From NCBI RefSeq assembly GCF_022819365.1, contig NZ_CP089289.1, positions 372,001 through 436,000 of the forward strand: 64,000 nt of DNA, given 5' to 3'. The DNA comes from Candidatus Nanosynbacter sp. HMT-352 (GTDB taxonomy: Bacteria; Patescibacteriota; Saccharimonadia; Saccharimonadales; Saccharimonadaceae). Position 1 is the first letter of the stretch. Each line of letters starts with the position of its first letter. The position numbers and the translations under genes are program-made. Below are positions 17,123 through 26,257 of the stretch, one piece after another. The notes beneath the pieces are model-generated. The model did no database searches. It worked only from the letters and a program-made list of their open reading frames with translations, and was not told the origin of the DNA.

Positions 17123-17320
17123 CGTCTACTACGGCGGCAGGTTTAGTAACATCCCCGGTGATAGTCATGGTCATGTCAGAGCCACTGGCGGTCCGCTCGG
17201 CGAGAATATCGTCTATTAGAGACTGCCTGAGAGCGAGGGTGGTCAGGTTATCGTCGACAACGCATGGGAAACCAACCATGAACGGCAACGACTTGCGCGA
17301 TCACCTCACTGATTTCTAAG
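17090..17320 (+). pseudogene. GC-rich gene remnant with in-frame stop
   Basis: One frame reads like a real protein: EITFVNVYYGGRFSNIPGD, then HGHVRATGGPLGENIVY, a TAG at about 17217, then RLPESEGGQVIVDNAWETNH and a second stop. A Trp-to-stop change (TGG to TAG) would explain the break. The segment has higher GC than its flanks, and no start codon or RBS in this frame. Best read as the 3' end of a decayed gene; a minus-strand reading (17085-17288) is open too but looks less protein-like. Family unknown. Confidence 0.5.
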
Positions 17321-17375
17321 CCATAAGACCTGGATATGTCTGAAAACTGTCCATCTTACCTGATATAATTTCATT

Positions 17376-17768
17376 ATGAACAATTACTCAAATTTTGTAT
17401 TTCCGTCTGTAGTTTTTGAAGCATTTCCAATTCTGAAAAAATTGGGTTATGTTCGACAATTCGCACCACTGATACCGCTTAGTCCAGATACGACTTTTCA
17501 TCTATTCGGCGGTAAGGGTGGATACTTTCTTATACTAGTTATGACCGACTATGCCGACCCAATAGATCAGAGTCGAGAACTAAAGAATATTTCTGGTGAA
17601 TATGCGTTTGAATTTACTAAGCTTATCAAGCCGTATAGTAACGATGAATATATTGAGATAAAAGAAAACGACGAGATACTTGAAAATCCAACCGTGTCAG
17701 ACCCTAATAGTTACTACCGTTTTTATGTCGCCGAAACAAAACACAAAATCGATCTGCGCTATCCATAA
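17376..17768 (+). CDS. Unknown 130-residue protein
   Basis: Not recognised. It is acidic, with no signal or membrane segment and no cysteines, and has a mixed alpha/beta look (YVRQFAPLIPLSPDTTFHLFGGKGGYFLILVMTDYAD). TATAAT ends six bases before the ATG and there is no RBS, so the mRNA is probably leaderless. It precedes dnaX by 46 bases and may be read through into it. Confidence 0.6.
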   Translation: MNNYSNFVFPSVVFEAFPILKKLGYVRQFAPLIPLSPDTTFHLFGGKGGYFLILVMTDYADPIDQSRELKNISGEYAFEFTKLIKPYSNDEYIEIKENDEILENPTVSDPNSYYRFYVAETKHKIDLRYP

Positions 17769-17814
17769 AAAATGCCGTTTTCTGATATAATTATCTCATG
17801 AGGAGCATGAGGGG

Positions 17815-19263
17815 ATGAGTCAGGCGCTATATCGTAAATATCGCAGTCGCAGTTTGGATGAAGTTTTAGGTCAAGATAACGTGACTAGTATTTTACGCCG
17901 AGCGTTAGAGCAGGGAAAAATTGCTCATGCGTACTTGTTGACTGGACCGCGTGGCGTGGGAAAAACATCGGTGGCGCGAATTCTGGCACACGAGATTAAC
18001 CATTTGCCATATGATGACGACGCTTCAAACTTGGATATTATTGAAATTGACGCAGCCAGCAATAACGGCGTTGACGACATTCGTGCTTTAAGGGAAAAAG
18101 CCCAAGTCGCACCTGTTTCTGCACCAAAAAAAGTTTATATCATCGACGAAGTTCATATGCTGTCAAAATCAGCATTTAACGCGCTATTAAAAACCTTGGA
18201 AGAACCGCCAGAGCACGTGGTGTTTATCTTAGCTACAACCGACGCCGACAAACTTCCAGCCACAATTCTTAGTCGTGTGCAGCAATTTTTCTTCCGCCCA
18301 ATTCCGACGGAAATTATGACGCGCCAGTTAATGAATATAGCGAAGCAAGAGGGATTCGCAATTGAAGAGGACGCCGCCAGATTAATCGCTGAACGTTCCC
18401 GCGGCGGATTCCGTGACGGTATTAGTACGCTTGACCAATTGTCGATTTTAGCAACTCCAGACCAGCCGCTGACGGCGAATATGGTTACCGAATATTTGGG
18501 ACTGAGCGACGCGACGATGCTCGGCAATTTGTTGGATTCATATCCATCCGACGACAACGAGAAAGTCTTAAATATCTTCCAGGAATTAGAAAATAGCGGT
18601 GCGAATTCAGTTATCGTGTCACATCAATTATTGTCGATTGCTCGCAATAGGTTACGAAAAAATCCGAATCTTATTGGGCTGGTTCAACAACTGATCGAGG
18701 TTGATCGACACCCACACCCAGACTTGAAATTATTGACGATATTCATGAATAGCAATTCTCAGCCAACAGAAAAGCCAGTCGCGACAAAGAAAGATACAAC
18801 TCAAGCTGCGCCCCAAAAACCCGCCGAAAAACCAACGCCAATTAAGCCCACAGAGTCAGCAAAACCGACCGAAAAGCCGATTGAAAAAGAAGAAAAACCA
18901 GCCGAGCCAGCAAAAAAACCCACCGCAAAACCAAAGAAAACTGACGCGCCACTAGAGCTAAATTGGGAGAAAGTCATTGAGCGAGCAAAGGAAAAATCCC
19001 TCGGGCTGGTGTCATTATTGCAGAAAAGCCAGTGGTCGTTTGACGGTGAAAAATTGACAATTTACGCAGGTTCCGCGTTTTATAAGAAAAAGCTGGACGA
19101 CGCAAAAAACAAACCATTGATCTCGGAAATTATCTCAGAAGAAACCGCGATGGATTTGGAGATTGATATAATTGGAGAGAAGAAGCCGCCAGAGGACGAA
19201 AAATTGGCGGAAATTGCAGAATTAATGGGTGGCGGCGAAGAAGTTAAACTGGAGGATATTTAA
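17815..19263 (+). CDS. dnaX: DNA polymerase III subunit gamma/tau, zinc module absent
   Basis: 482 residues. Clamp-loader AAA+ core: YRSRSLDEVLGQDNV, Walker A GPRGVGKT near 43, EIDAASNNGVDDIR, Walker B IIDEVHML, TLEEPPEHVVFILATTD and the SRVQQFFFRP sensor region. The usual zinc module between Walker A and EIDAAS (four Cys) is missing: the text goes from ILAHEINHLPYDDD straight to the aspartate strand. A Lys/Pro/Glu-rich linker (about 320-390) precedes a tau-like C-terminal domain. It loads the sliding clamp on DNA. RBS GAGGGG; its stop overlaps the dnaB start by one base. Confidence 0.95.
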   Translation: MSQALYRKYRSRSLDEVLGQDNVTSILRRALEQGKIAHAYLLTGPRGVGKTSVARILAHEINHLPYDDDASNLDIIEIDAASNNGVDDIRALREKAQVAPVSAPKKVYIIDEVHMLSKSAFNALLKTLEEPPEHVVFILATTDADKLPATILSRVQQFFFRPIPTEIMTRQLMNIAKQEGFAIEEDAARLIAERSRGGFRDGISTLDQLSILATPDQPLTANMVTEYLGLSDATMLGNLLDSYPSDDNEKVLNIFQELENSGANSVIVSHQLLSIARNRLRKNPNLIGLVQQLIEVDRHPHPDLKLLTIFMNSNSQPTEKPVATKKDTTQAAPQKPAEKPTPIKPTESAKPTEKPIEKEEKPAEPAKKPTAKPKKTDAPLELNWEKVIERAKEKSLGLVSLLQKSQWSFDGEKLTIYAGSAFYKKKLDDAKNKPLISEIISEETAMDLEIDIIGEKKPPEDEKLAEIAELMGGGEEVKLEDI

Positions 19264-20615
19264 TGGCAGATAAAAGTGAAGAAGTAAAAGGGAAGATACC
19301 GCCACAAAATTTGGACGCGGAAAAGAGTTTGCTTGGGGCAGTTTTAATTGACGAGGAAGTTTTGGCGGACGCCGCAGAAATTACTCACCCTAGCGATTTT
19401 TACGACAAGAATCACGGATTGATTTTTGCCGGAATGATGCGACTATTTGAAAAACATAAGCCTGTCGATCTATTGACCTTAACTGATGAGCTGAAACGTA
19501 AGGATGAGCTGGAATTGGTCGGCGGATCAGCGTATTTAACAGAACTAACAAACTACGTCCCAACGGCAGCGCACGCATCAGCTTACGCGGAAATGATTGC
19601 ACAAGCGGCGGTTCGCAGGCGTCTAATAAAAGCGAGCGGCGATATTTCCGAACTTGGCTATGACGAATCGACGACCACGCAGGAATTATTAGAGAAGGCT
19701 GAAGCTGAACTTTTCAGCGTGTCAGACCAATCAACCAAGCAAGATTTGGTCAGCCTGGAAAGCATTCTGACGGATAGTTTTGACCGAATTGAAGAACTCA
19801 GTAAGAATAAAGGTTCTCTCAGAGGAGTCCGCACTGGCTATCGCGATCTGGACAATATGACCGCTGGCTTGCAAAAATCGGACTTGATTATTCTGGCTGC
19901 GCGTCCAGCCATGGGTAAAACGACGCTAGTGACAAATTTGGCTTATAATGTGGCGACAATTGAGAAAAATCCTGTCCTATTTTTCAGCCTAGAGATGAGT
20001 AAGGAACAGCTGGTCGACCGTATGCTGGCGGATGCGTCGGGTGTTGATAGCTGGAATATTCGCACCGGAAACTTGAGCGATGAAGATTTTGCGAAGTTGT
20101 CTGAAGCTATGGGAGAAATGGCTGAGGCGCCGATTTACATCGATGACACGCCAGGATTATCAGTTTTGGAAATGCGAACTAAAGCGCGTCGAATTGCCCA
20201 TGAGAATCCATTAGGACTAATCATCGTCGACTATTTGCAGCTTATGCAGGCTAACGGAAACCACAACGGAAACCGCGTTCAGGAAGTTTCGGAAATTTCA
20301 CGCGGACTGAAGCTTATTGCTCGCGAATTGAATGTGCCGCTAATTGCCCTGAGTCAGTTGAGTCGTTCTGTCGAATCTCGCACGCCGCCAATTCCACAAC
20401 TAGCCGACCTGCGCGAATCCGGCTCCATTGAGCAGGACGCCGACATCGTGAGCTTTATTTATCGCCCTGGATATTACGAACCCGACAACCCAGAAGTTCA
20501 GAACATTACAGACTTAATCATCGCTAAGCATCGTAACGGCCCAGTTGGTAAAGTCCAATTGTACTTCCACCCAGAGCGCCTACGCTTTATGAGCTTCGAT
20601 CCCAATCATAAATAG
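19263..20615 (+). CDS. dnaB: Replicative DNA helicase DnaB
   Basis: 450 residues. N-terminal collar domain (PPQNLDAEKSLLGAVLID) and RecA-like helicase domain with Walker A ARPAMGKTTL, FSLEMSKEQLVDRM, IIVDYLQLM, VPLIALSQLSRSVE and DLRESGSIEQDADIV. Unwinds DNA ahead of the replisome, 5'-3' on the lagging strand. TAATG overlap couples its translation to dnaX. Confidence 0.98.
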   Translation: MADKSEEVKGKIPPQNLDAEKSLLGAVLIDEEVLADAAEITHPSDFYDKNHGLIFAGMMRLFEKHKPVDLLTLTDELKRKDELELVGGSAYLTELTNYVPTAAHASAYAEMIAQAAVRRRLIKASGDISELGYDESTTTQELLEKAEAELFSVSDQSTKQDLVSLESILTDSFDRIEELSKNKGSLRGVRTGYRDLDNMTAGLQKSDLIILAARPAMGKTTLVTNLAYNVATIEKNPVLFFSLEMSKEQLVDRMLADASGVDSWNIRTGNLSDEDFAKLSEAMGEMAEAPIYIDDTPGLSVLEMRTKARRIAHENPLGLIIVDYLQLMQANGNHNGNRVQEVSEISRGLKLIARELNVPLIALSQLSRSVESRTPPIPQLADLRESGSIEQDADIVSFIYRPGYYEPDNPEVQNITDLIIAKHRNGPVGKVQLYFHPERLRFMSFDPNHK

Positions 20616-20636
20616 AATTGTGTTATAATCATACCA

Positions 20637-22097
20637 ATGAAAAAGCAAAAAGTTACCGATATATTTCTTTACCGATGGCGCTACGTTTTCGGCTATACGT
20701 TGCTGGCGCTGTTGTATATAGGAGCTATTATAATTTCTGCGTTGCACGTGCCGGGAGGTTTGTCGCAAGCAGAAATCGACATGGTCAATACGACAAATCA
20801 CTTGAACTTCAGTATCGAAGGAATAGCCGTCACAAATCTGCCATTTCACCTTCTTCAATTGCTATTCTTCAAGCTATTCGGCGTCAGTTTATTAACAATT
20901 AAAGCGCCCGCCGTAATCCTTTCAATCGCCAGCTCTGTCGCTATTTTCTTCCTCTTAAAGCGCTGGTTTAAGCCGTCCACAACGATTCTATCGCTATTAA
21001 TCATGGCAACGACCGGACAATTCTTATTCATCGGTCAAAGCGCAACTGTTGGCATTTTATACATCTTTTACACCGCGCTAACTTTACTTTTTGCTACATT
21101 GATTCTCCAGAAAGCCCAGAACGCCTCCATTTGGCGAATCAGCTTAGCCATCACCACGGTGCTCAGCCTCTTCACTCCGTATTTTTGGTATATCAATCTG
21201 GGACTTCTGATCATCGCCTTTCTACATCCACACCCACGCTATTTTCTCATCTCCCGAAAACATCGTAAATCTTGGATCGTGCCGTCCGCTATTTTATTCA
21301 CAATTGGTTGTGCGATTAGTTTTCTTTGCTATAAATCCCACGCGCTATTTTACAACCTCATCGGCATCAACGGCCTAAGTTTTGATATTGTTGCGAACCT
21401 CAGGACTTTATATTACACATACATCCGCATTTTCCCATCAGTCGTAGGAAATCAAATCACACCAATTATGGACATCAACGCAATGGTGCTAATCGGACTA
21501 GGGCTATTCCGCAGCTTCCAAAAAATCTCCAGCGCCCGCTCGTTTATGATTTGGTCGTGGCTAATCTTAGCATTGGCGCTACTCATCTTCCAGCCAAGCC
21601 TCACCCCGATAATCATCATCCCGCTATTCATTCTCTTGGCGGTCGGATTGGAATCCCTAATGAATATGTGGTACGGACTTTTCCCGCGCAACCCATACGC
21701 TCGCGGCACAGGACTGGTTCTCATATCAATGCTAATTATCGTTATGGTGGCAGGCGGCAGCTTCCGCTATATTGACGGTTATCGTTATTTCCCAGAAGCA
21801 GCTTCACGCTTTAATAAAGATTTATCGCTACTCCGTAAAAATACCGCACCGACCGATTCATTCTCGTTATTGGTCAGTAAAGAAGAATCACCGATTTACG
21901 AAGCGCTTAAAAAGCACAACTATCACCAGATATCAATTATCCACACAGCGCCAGCAAACGTCGGGCAAACATTATACGTTAGCCACAGCGTAAAGTCTCA
22001 AACTCCGCAGACTTACTCTGGACACCTATCGTCAGTAATTGTCAATGACCATAAAGACGGCGATCGATTCTATATATACACATCCGACCGCAAATAG
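20637..22097 (+). CDS. Membrane glycosyltransferase-like protein (GT39/ArnT type)
   Basis: 486 residues with about ten membrane helices. After the first helix comes GLSQAEIDMV, an acidic first loop like that of GT-C enzymes (ArnT/PMT type), which use lipid-linked sugars at the outer face. The last 100 residues form a soluble domain. TATAAT ends seven bases before the ATG (leaderless). It lies between dnaB and ybaB with no apparent link to them. Substrate unknown; GT-C identity is inferred from layout. Confidence 0.7.
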   Translation: MKKQKVTDIFLYRWRYVFGYTLLALLYIGAIIISALHVPGGLSQAEIDMVNTTNHLNFSIEGIAVTNLPFHLLQLLFFKLFGVSLLTIKAPAVILSIASSVAIFFLLKRWFKPSTTILSLLIMATTGQFLFIGQSATVGILYIFYTALTLLFATLILQKAQNASIWRISLAITTVLSLFTPYFWYINLGLLIIAFLHPHPRYFLISRKHRKSWIVPSAILFTIGCAISFLCYKSHALFYNLIGINGLSFDIVANLRTLYYTYIRIFPSVVGNQITPIMDINAMVLIGLGLFRSFQKISSARSFMIWSWLILALALLIFQPSLTPIIIIPLFILLAVGLESLMNMWYGLFPRNPYARGTGLVLISMLIIVMVAGGSFRYIDGYRYFPEAASRFNKDLSLLRKNTAPTDSFSLLVSKEESPIYEALKKHNYHQISIIHTAPANVGQTLYVSHSVKSQTPQTYSGHLSSVIVNDHKDGDRFYIYTSDRK

Positions 22098-22129
22098 GGT
22101 ATAATTATAAGTGTTAAATAAGGAGGAAT

Positions 22130-22420
22130 ATGGCGTTTGATCAGGTAAAAATGCTGCAACAATTACGCAAAGCACAGAAACAATTAGGCAAAGAAATCAT
22201 CGAAGTTGAGGCTGGCGATGGCGCTGTGATCGTACAAATCACTGGCGAGTTAAAGATTAAGTCTGTAAAGATCGACCCAGAAATGGTCGACTTGGAGAAT
22301 ATCGAAGAGTTGGAGCACTGGATCGAAATCGCAGTTCGCGACGGTATGACAAAGGCTCAGGAAGTCGCTGCTGAAACTATGAAACCATTGATGGGCGGCT
22401 TGGGCAACTTGCCGTTCTAA
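22130..22420 (+). CDS. ybaB: YbaB/EbfC nucleoid-associated protein
   Basis: 96 residues: DQVKMLQQLRKAQKQLGKEIIEVEAGDGAVIVQITGELKIKSVKID and the C-terminal AAETMKPLMGGLGNLPF match YbaB. It forms DNA-binding dimers. RBS AGGAGG. It lies four bases before recR, the usual neighbour. Confidence 0.93.
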   Translation: MAFDQVKMLQQLRKAQKQLGKEIIEVEAGDGAVIVQITGELKIKSVKIDPEMVDLENIEELEHWIEIAVRDGMTKAQEVAAETMKPLMGGLGNLPF

Positions 22421-22424
22421 AGTC

Positions 22425-23042
22425 ATGTCAATCGACATTTTGCCAAAAGCTCTAACTGCTTTAATTGATGATTTTGGTAATCTACCTGGAGTTGGACCGC
22501 GTACGGCTGAAAGATATGCCTACGCGGTTTTACGCCGCAACCCCAAATCCGCAAAGCAATTAGCGCATTCATTAGACCAATTGCACGACCGAGTAAAAAC
22601 CTGCCCGAAGACATTTGCGTTGATCGACTCAGATGACGACGTATCGCCTTTATACGCAGATTCGAACAGGAATAAAAAAGTCGTTTGTGTAGTCGAGGAG
22701 CCGCTAGATATTGTTGCCATAGAAAGAACAGGGCAGTTCCTGGGTACGTACCACGTGCTGGGCGGCGTTATCTCACCGATTGACAATATTGGACCGGAGC
22801 AATTGCATATCCCAGAGCTAATTGAACGTATAAAAACCGACGATGTCCAAGAGATTATTATCGCCACGAACGCTTCAGTAGAAGGCGAGTCGACCGCGCT
22901 ATTCTTACAGCGCTACATCCAAGAAGCTGGCTTGAATACGACTATCACACGCTTGGCTAGAGGTATTCCAGTCGGCGTTGACCTCGAGTATGCAGATCAA
23001 ATTACACTAACTCACGCACTGGAAGGTCGAAAACAGCTATAG
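22425..23042 (+). CDS. recR: Recombination protein RecR, degenerate zinc finger
   Basis: 205 residues. HhH region LIDDFGNLPGVGPRTAERYAYAVL, Toprim domain VVCVVEEPLDIVAIERTGQFLGTYHVLGG and ATNASVEGESTALFLQRYI, and the C-terminal TRLARGIPVGVDLEYAD. RecR works with RecO/RecF to load RecA at gaps. The C4 zinc finger (CxxC...CxxC) is absent: the region TCPKTFALIDSDDDVSPLY has a single Cys. Adjacent to ybaB. Confidence 0.94.
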   Translation: MSIDILPKALTALIDDFGNLPGVGPRTAERYAYAVLRRNPKSAKQLAHSLDQLHDRVKTCPKTFALIDSDDDVSPLYADSNRNKKVVCVVEEPLDIVAIERTGQFLGTYHVLGGVISPIDNIGPEQLHIPELIERIKTDDVQEIIIATNASVEGESTALFLQRYIQEAGLNTTITRLARGIPVGVDLEYADQITLTHALEGRKQL

Positions 23043-23066
23043 ACTCAACGGTTTCGTCGCCAATAA

Positions 23067-23097
23067 AAATACCCGTCATCTCGGCGGGTATTTCGTT
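23067..23097. terminator. Terminator between recR and the LPXTG gene
   Basis: AAATACCCG / CGGGTATTT stem (9 bp), flanked by A and T tracts, serving convergent genes. Confidence 0.82.
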
Positions 23098-23111
23098 GCT
23101 AGCTTAGCTTA

Positions 23112-24287
23112 TTACATTTGGCGGCGGCTAGCGATGTAAGCGATAGTAGCTGTAGTTAGTCCACCTAGGCCTAGTGCTGACATAATCGCGTCACTTGCAC
23201 CAGTCTTTGGTAGTTCTGGGCTAGGTGTTGGTGTTGAAGGAGTGTTTGGTGTAGGAGTTTCCTTACATTCGTCCAAGTTAGTCTTGTGAATCTTTTCGTT
23301 AAACTCTTCCTTTTTAATCTCCTTAGTGTACTTCTTGCCACCTTCTTCAATTACACAGACTGTGATCTTAGCAGGTGCTTCTTTACAATCGTTTGGATCC
23401 TTTGAATGCTTGCTTTTATCGAACTCTGATTCCTTAATCTCTACTGGATATTTATTGGTCTCACGGTTGCAAACGATCATTTTTGGCTCTGGCTTAACCG
23501 TAACAGTTTTTTGACAATTAGGGTTTTGCCTCTTAACTTCACCAGTTTCTTTACCGTTTACAGTAATAGTAACCGTGTAGTTGCCTTCTTTTGCGTAAGT
23601 GTATTGAATTTCTGATGAGTTAGTTGTCTTGATGTTGTTATCACCAAAGTTGTATGTGTAGCTAGTGATAGATGCACCATCCTTAGCGGTTGCCTTAACG
23701 CTGAACTTGAAGGTGTTACGAGAAATTTCAGTTACTTGCAAAGCGTCACATGTTAGAACAGGCTTTGCTGGAGGTGTCGTTGGATTACCCCAAACTGGGT
23801 TACCACAGTCTTTAATCACACCAGTGATAAATGAGCCGTTATTGTCAAACCATGCGTAAATATTGTAGCTCTTAGGTCCGTCAACGAAGCTCTGACCAGT
23901 TGTGTATTGGTAGTAAGTATATCCGTTTGAGGTCTTGTAGCTACGTTGTGGCTGAGGCTGACGAGTACCAGCTTTAGATTGTACGGTTATAGCGTTTGTA
24001 GCTACAACACGGCCATCAACTGTAATGTTGCCGTTTGCGTCAACTACACCTTCGCGCATATTTGATCCGCCCTGAACCATAGTCTCAGTAACGTACCACT
24101 CTTTGTATAGTTCTTTAATTTCTGTACGGCTGTATGCTGTTTGCAATTCTGACATAGAATGTGTACCACAGTATACAACGTTAAATTTGTTACAGCCGGC
24201 AGCCTGTGAAGGTGATGCCAACCAGATTCCACCGAGCATAGCAAATCCCAAAGAGATAGCAATGCCGATTTTCTTAAATTTATTCAT
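23112..24287 (-). CDS. LPXTG-anchored surface protein with PKD domain
   Basis: 391 residues. Signal peptide 1-29 ending in SQAAG. The mid region (about 185-250) is a PKD-like Ig fold (SYTYNFGDNNIKT ... YTYAKEGNYTVTITV). Two similar units follow, around KMIVCNRETNKYPVEIKE and KITVCVIEEGGKKYTKEIKK, each ending in DxxDCKE; they look like a tandem repeat with paired cysteines. After a Pro/Thr linker comes the sorting signal LPKTG, a hydrophobic helix and SRRQM. Codon use matches the local genome, so it looks native. RBS GAGGAG; promoter TTGACA-17-TAGTAT at 24332-24360. Confidence 0.9.
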   Translation of the reverse strand: MNKFKKIGIAISLGFAMLGGIWLASPSQAAGCNKFNVVYCGTHSMSELQTAYSRTEIKELYKEWYVTETMVQGGSNMREGVVDANGNITVDGRVVATNAITVQSKAGTRQPQPQRSYKTSNGYTYYQYTTGQSFVDGPKSYNIYAWFDNNGSFITGVIKDCGNPVWGNPTTPPAKPVLTCDALQVTEISRNTFKFSVKATAKDGASITSYTYNFGDNNIKTTNSSEIQYTYAKEGNYTVTITVNGKETGEVKRQNPNCQKTVTVKPEPKMIVCNRETNKYPVEIKESEFDKSKHSKDPNDCKEAPAKITVCVIEEGGKKYTKEIKKEEFNEKIHKTNLDECKETPTPNTPSTPTPSPELPKTGASDAIMSALGLGGLTTATIAYIASRRQM

Positions 24288-24331
24288 AAAAACTCCTCTT
24301 TTCCAGCCCTATCTTCAGGCTTTATGTCCTC

Positions 24332-24360
24332 ATACTAGCACAATCTTTATATTTTGTCAA
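24332..24360 (-). promoter_or_regulatory. Promoter of the LPXTG gene
   Basis: On the minus strand: consensus TTGACA (24355-24360), a 17-base spacer and TAGTAT (24332-24337). About 40 bases of leader with a small AGCC/GGCT hairpin lead to the GAGGAG RBS. Confidence 0.6.
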
Positions 24361-24494
24361 TAATAATTTATAAAAATGTTTATGTTTTTTGATTGCGCAG
24401 TATTTTTAATAGTCCATCACATATTATACCACTTATGTAATTAAAAACAATGTATATTATATTAGAGTAAAAATCATTTGTTATAATAAATAAT

Positions 24495-25475
24495 ATGCTA
24501 GACACAGCTAAACAATTCATTCAATCCGCAAACAATATAGTTATTATTCAAGCCGAAAATCCCGACGGCGATAGCCTAGGTTCAAGCCTGGCGCTGGAAG
24601 AAGTCTTAAGCGACCTAGGGAAGACCGTTACTTTATATTGTCCAGTAGATATACCGAAATATCTTCATTATATTCGCGGTTGGGATCGAGTGCAGAACGA
24701 CTTTCCGTTTCAAGCCGACGCCGCGATAATTGTCGATACAAGCGCGGACGTGCTTCTCAGCAAGGTATTAGAAACTCCTGGAGCGCGACATTTTCTGGAA
24801 ACGCACCCAACTCTAGTTATTGACCATCACACAGCCGAATCGACGCTCAGTTTTGACCATATTATGCTGTCAGAAACCGTTGTGGCGACCGGGGAATTAC
24901 TGTATAAGCTGTTCAAGCATTCCGACTGGAAGATAAATCCTCAGGCGGCCGAAGATTTATTGATAGCTATTATGAGCGATAGCCTGGGTCTTACTACGCA
25001 AAACACTACAGCTCAGACTTTTCATACGGCGGGAGAACTTACAGAACTGGGCGCTTCCAACGCGGAAATTGAAGAGCGACGACGTGAATTTATGAAAAAA
25101 TCGCCAGAAATTTTGGCGTACAAGGGAAAATTGATCGAGCGAATCGAATATTTATTAGACGGACAATTGGCGCTAGTACACGTGCCATTTGAAGAGATTC
25201 AGCAATATAGCGACGCTTACAACCCCGGCGCGTTGATTGGTGATGAATTGAGGCTGGTTGAAGGCGTGGCGCTTAGTTGCGTTATTAAAACTTACCCTGA
25301 CGGCAAATTAACTGCGCGCTTAAGAGGTAATTTACCAATCGCCGACACCGTAGCTGGATATTTCGGTGGCGGCGGCCATCCGTACGCGGCAGGATTCCGT
25401 GTATATGAAAGCTATGATGAAATCGTAAGGGAATTAGTCACAGCAACGGATCAGGCTCTACAAGAAGCAGATTAG
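24495..25475 (+). CDS. nrnA: DHH-family phosphoesterase (NrnA-like)
   Basis: 326 residues with DHH/DHHA1 motifs: ENPDGDSLGSSLALEE near 23, VDTSAD near 82, VIDHHTAEST near 111, MSDSLGL near 165, and GGGGHPYAAGF near 290. The family breaks down nanoRNA and pAp in the cytosol with Mn. TATAAT ends seven bases before the ATG (leaderless). Symbol by family resemblance only. Confidence 0.88.
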   Translation: MLDTAKQFIQSANNIVIIQAENPDGDSLGSSLALEEVLSDLGKTVTLYCPVDIPKYLHYIRGWDRVQNDFPFQADAAIIVDTSADVLLSKVLETPGARHFLETHPTLVIDHHTAESTLSFDHIMLSETVVATGELLYKLFKHSDWKINPQAAEDLLIAIMSDSLGLTTQNTTAQTFHTAGELTELGASNAEIEERRREFMKKSPEILAYKGKLIERIEYLLDGQLALVHVPFEEIQQYSDAYNPGALIGDELRLVEGVALSCVIKTYPDGKLTARLRGNLPIADTVAGYFGGGGHPYAAGFRVYESYDEIVRELVTATDQALQEAD

Positions 25476-25477
25476 TA

Positions 25478-25690
25478 TTGACTTTTTAATATAAGTGTGG
25501 TATAAATGAATGCAGCTTTTGTTGACGAGTAAATTCTTGTCCGAAAGCGAACCTTGACAAGCAGCCTAGCACGGGATGAGGTTTTATTCCTTTTTTGAGG
25601 AGAAAATATAAAGAGGAATGGAATCTCATCCTGTGTTGAAAAGAACAACGCTTAACCACATTCAGTGGGGATGAGAAGAGAGGTAGAACG
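25478..25690 (+). promoter_or_regulatory. Promoter and 22-bp hairpin leader of the 25691 gene
   Basis: TTGACT (25478-25483), 17-base spacer, TATAAA (25501-25506). The leader of about 180 bases has a hairpin CTTGTC/GACAAG (25536-25561) and then a continuous 22-bp stem (25569-25590 paired with 25615-25636, several G-T pairs) with a 24-base loop that contains GAGGAG. A strong RBS (AGAGAGGT) precedes the start. No open frame of note is present in the leader. The long stem suggests a processing site or a structural regulator. Confidence 0.6.
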
Positions 25691-26242
25691 ATGGAACTCA
25701 TCGATTCTCGAACGGGTACATGCAAAGGGAACATCCTGATTCTAGACAACCCAGCCGAGAGCCCAAGCCGACGCCTGCTCACGATCCACGTAGATCAAGA
25801 GAATTGGGAAATGCTAGAGGCTATCACTAATTTCCGAAAGGAATTAGTCAAGGCCTTTAGGGACGATTATGGCTATGAATCTCAGAGACTACTAGATGTA
25901 CTAAACTCTGTCGACGAATGCATAATCACCATTGCAGCCTATGGACGCACAGATCGGCAACTCTCGAAAGATAACGAGAGGGTTTCCACGAGAAACCTAT
26001 CCGCTATTACAGATAGGCTCAGCAATATGATTGTTGGAGATTTTTCTCCGCTAATCGTACATGCCGAAGGTAAAAGGGTAAAAAAGGAACACTCCCTGAG
26101 TATGGTTCCACTCTACTCCTTTGCTTACGTCAACGCTGTATGGCACTATGCGCTGAATAGCACTAGCTGTGCACTGAGGGTGCAGGACTTCAGAAATACT
26201 CTCCTCGTGATGGCATACGGCTTAAGACCAGATGCCAACTGA
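25691..26242 (+). CDS. Unknown 183-residue protein
   Basis: Not recognised. A mostly helical soluble protein without signal or membrane segment; residues 1-30 include GNILILDNPAESPSRRLL, then a long helical part with DRLSNMIVGDFSPLIVH. Codon use is somewhat unlike the neighbours. It has its own promoter, a structured leader and its own terminators, so it is a single-gene unit inserted between nrnA and cysS. Confidence 0.65.
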   Translation: MELIDSRTGTCKGNILILDNPAESPSRRLLTIHVDQENWEMLEAITNFRKELVKAFRDDYGYESQRLLDVLNSVDECIITIAAYGRTDRQLSKDNERVSTRNLSAITDRLSNMIVGDFSPLIVHAEGKRVKKEHSLSMVPLYSFAYVNAVWHYALNSTSCALRVQDFRNTLLVMAYGLRPDAN

Positions 26243-26257
26243 GAGAGTCTGGCTCAC

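Noticed and set aside
17047..17319. Alternative plus-strand open frame of 90 codons
   Set aside because: It starts inside the small membrane-protein gene in another frame and lacks an RBS; the neighbouring frame reads far more like a protein.
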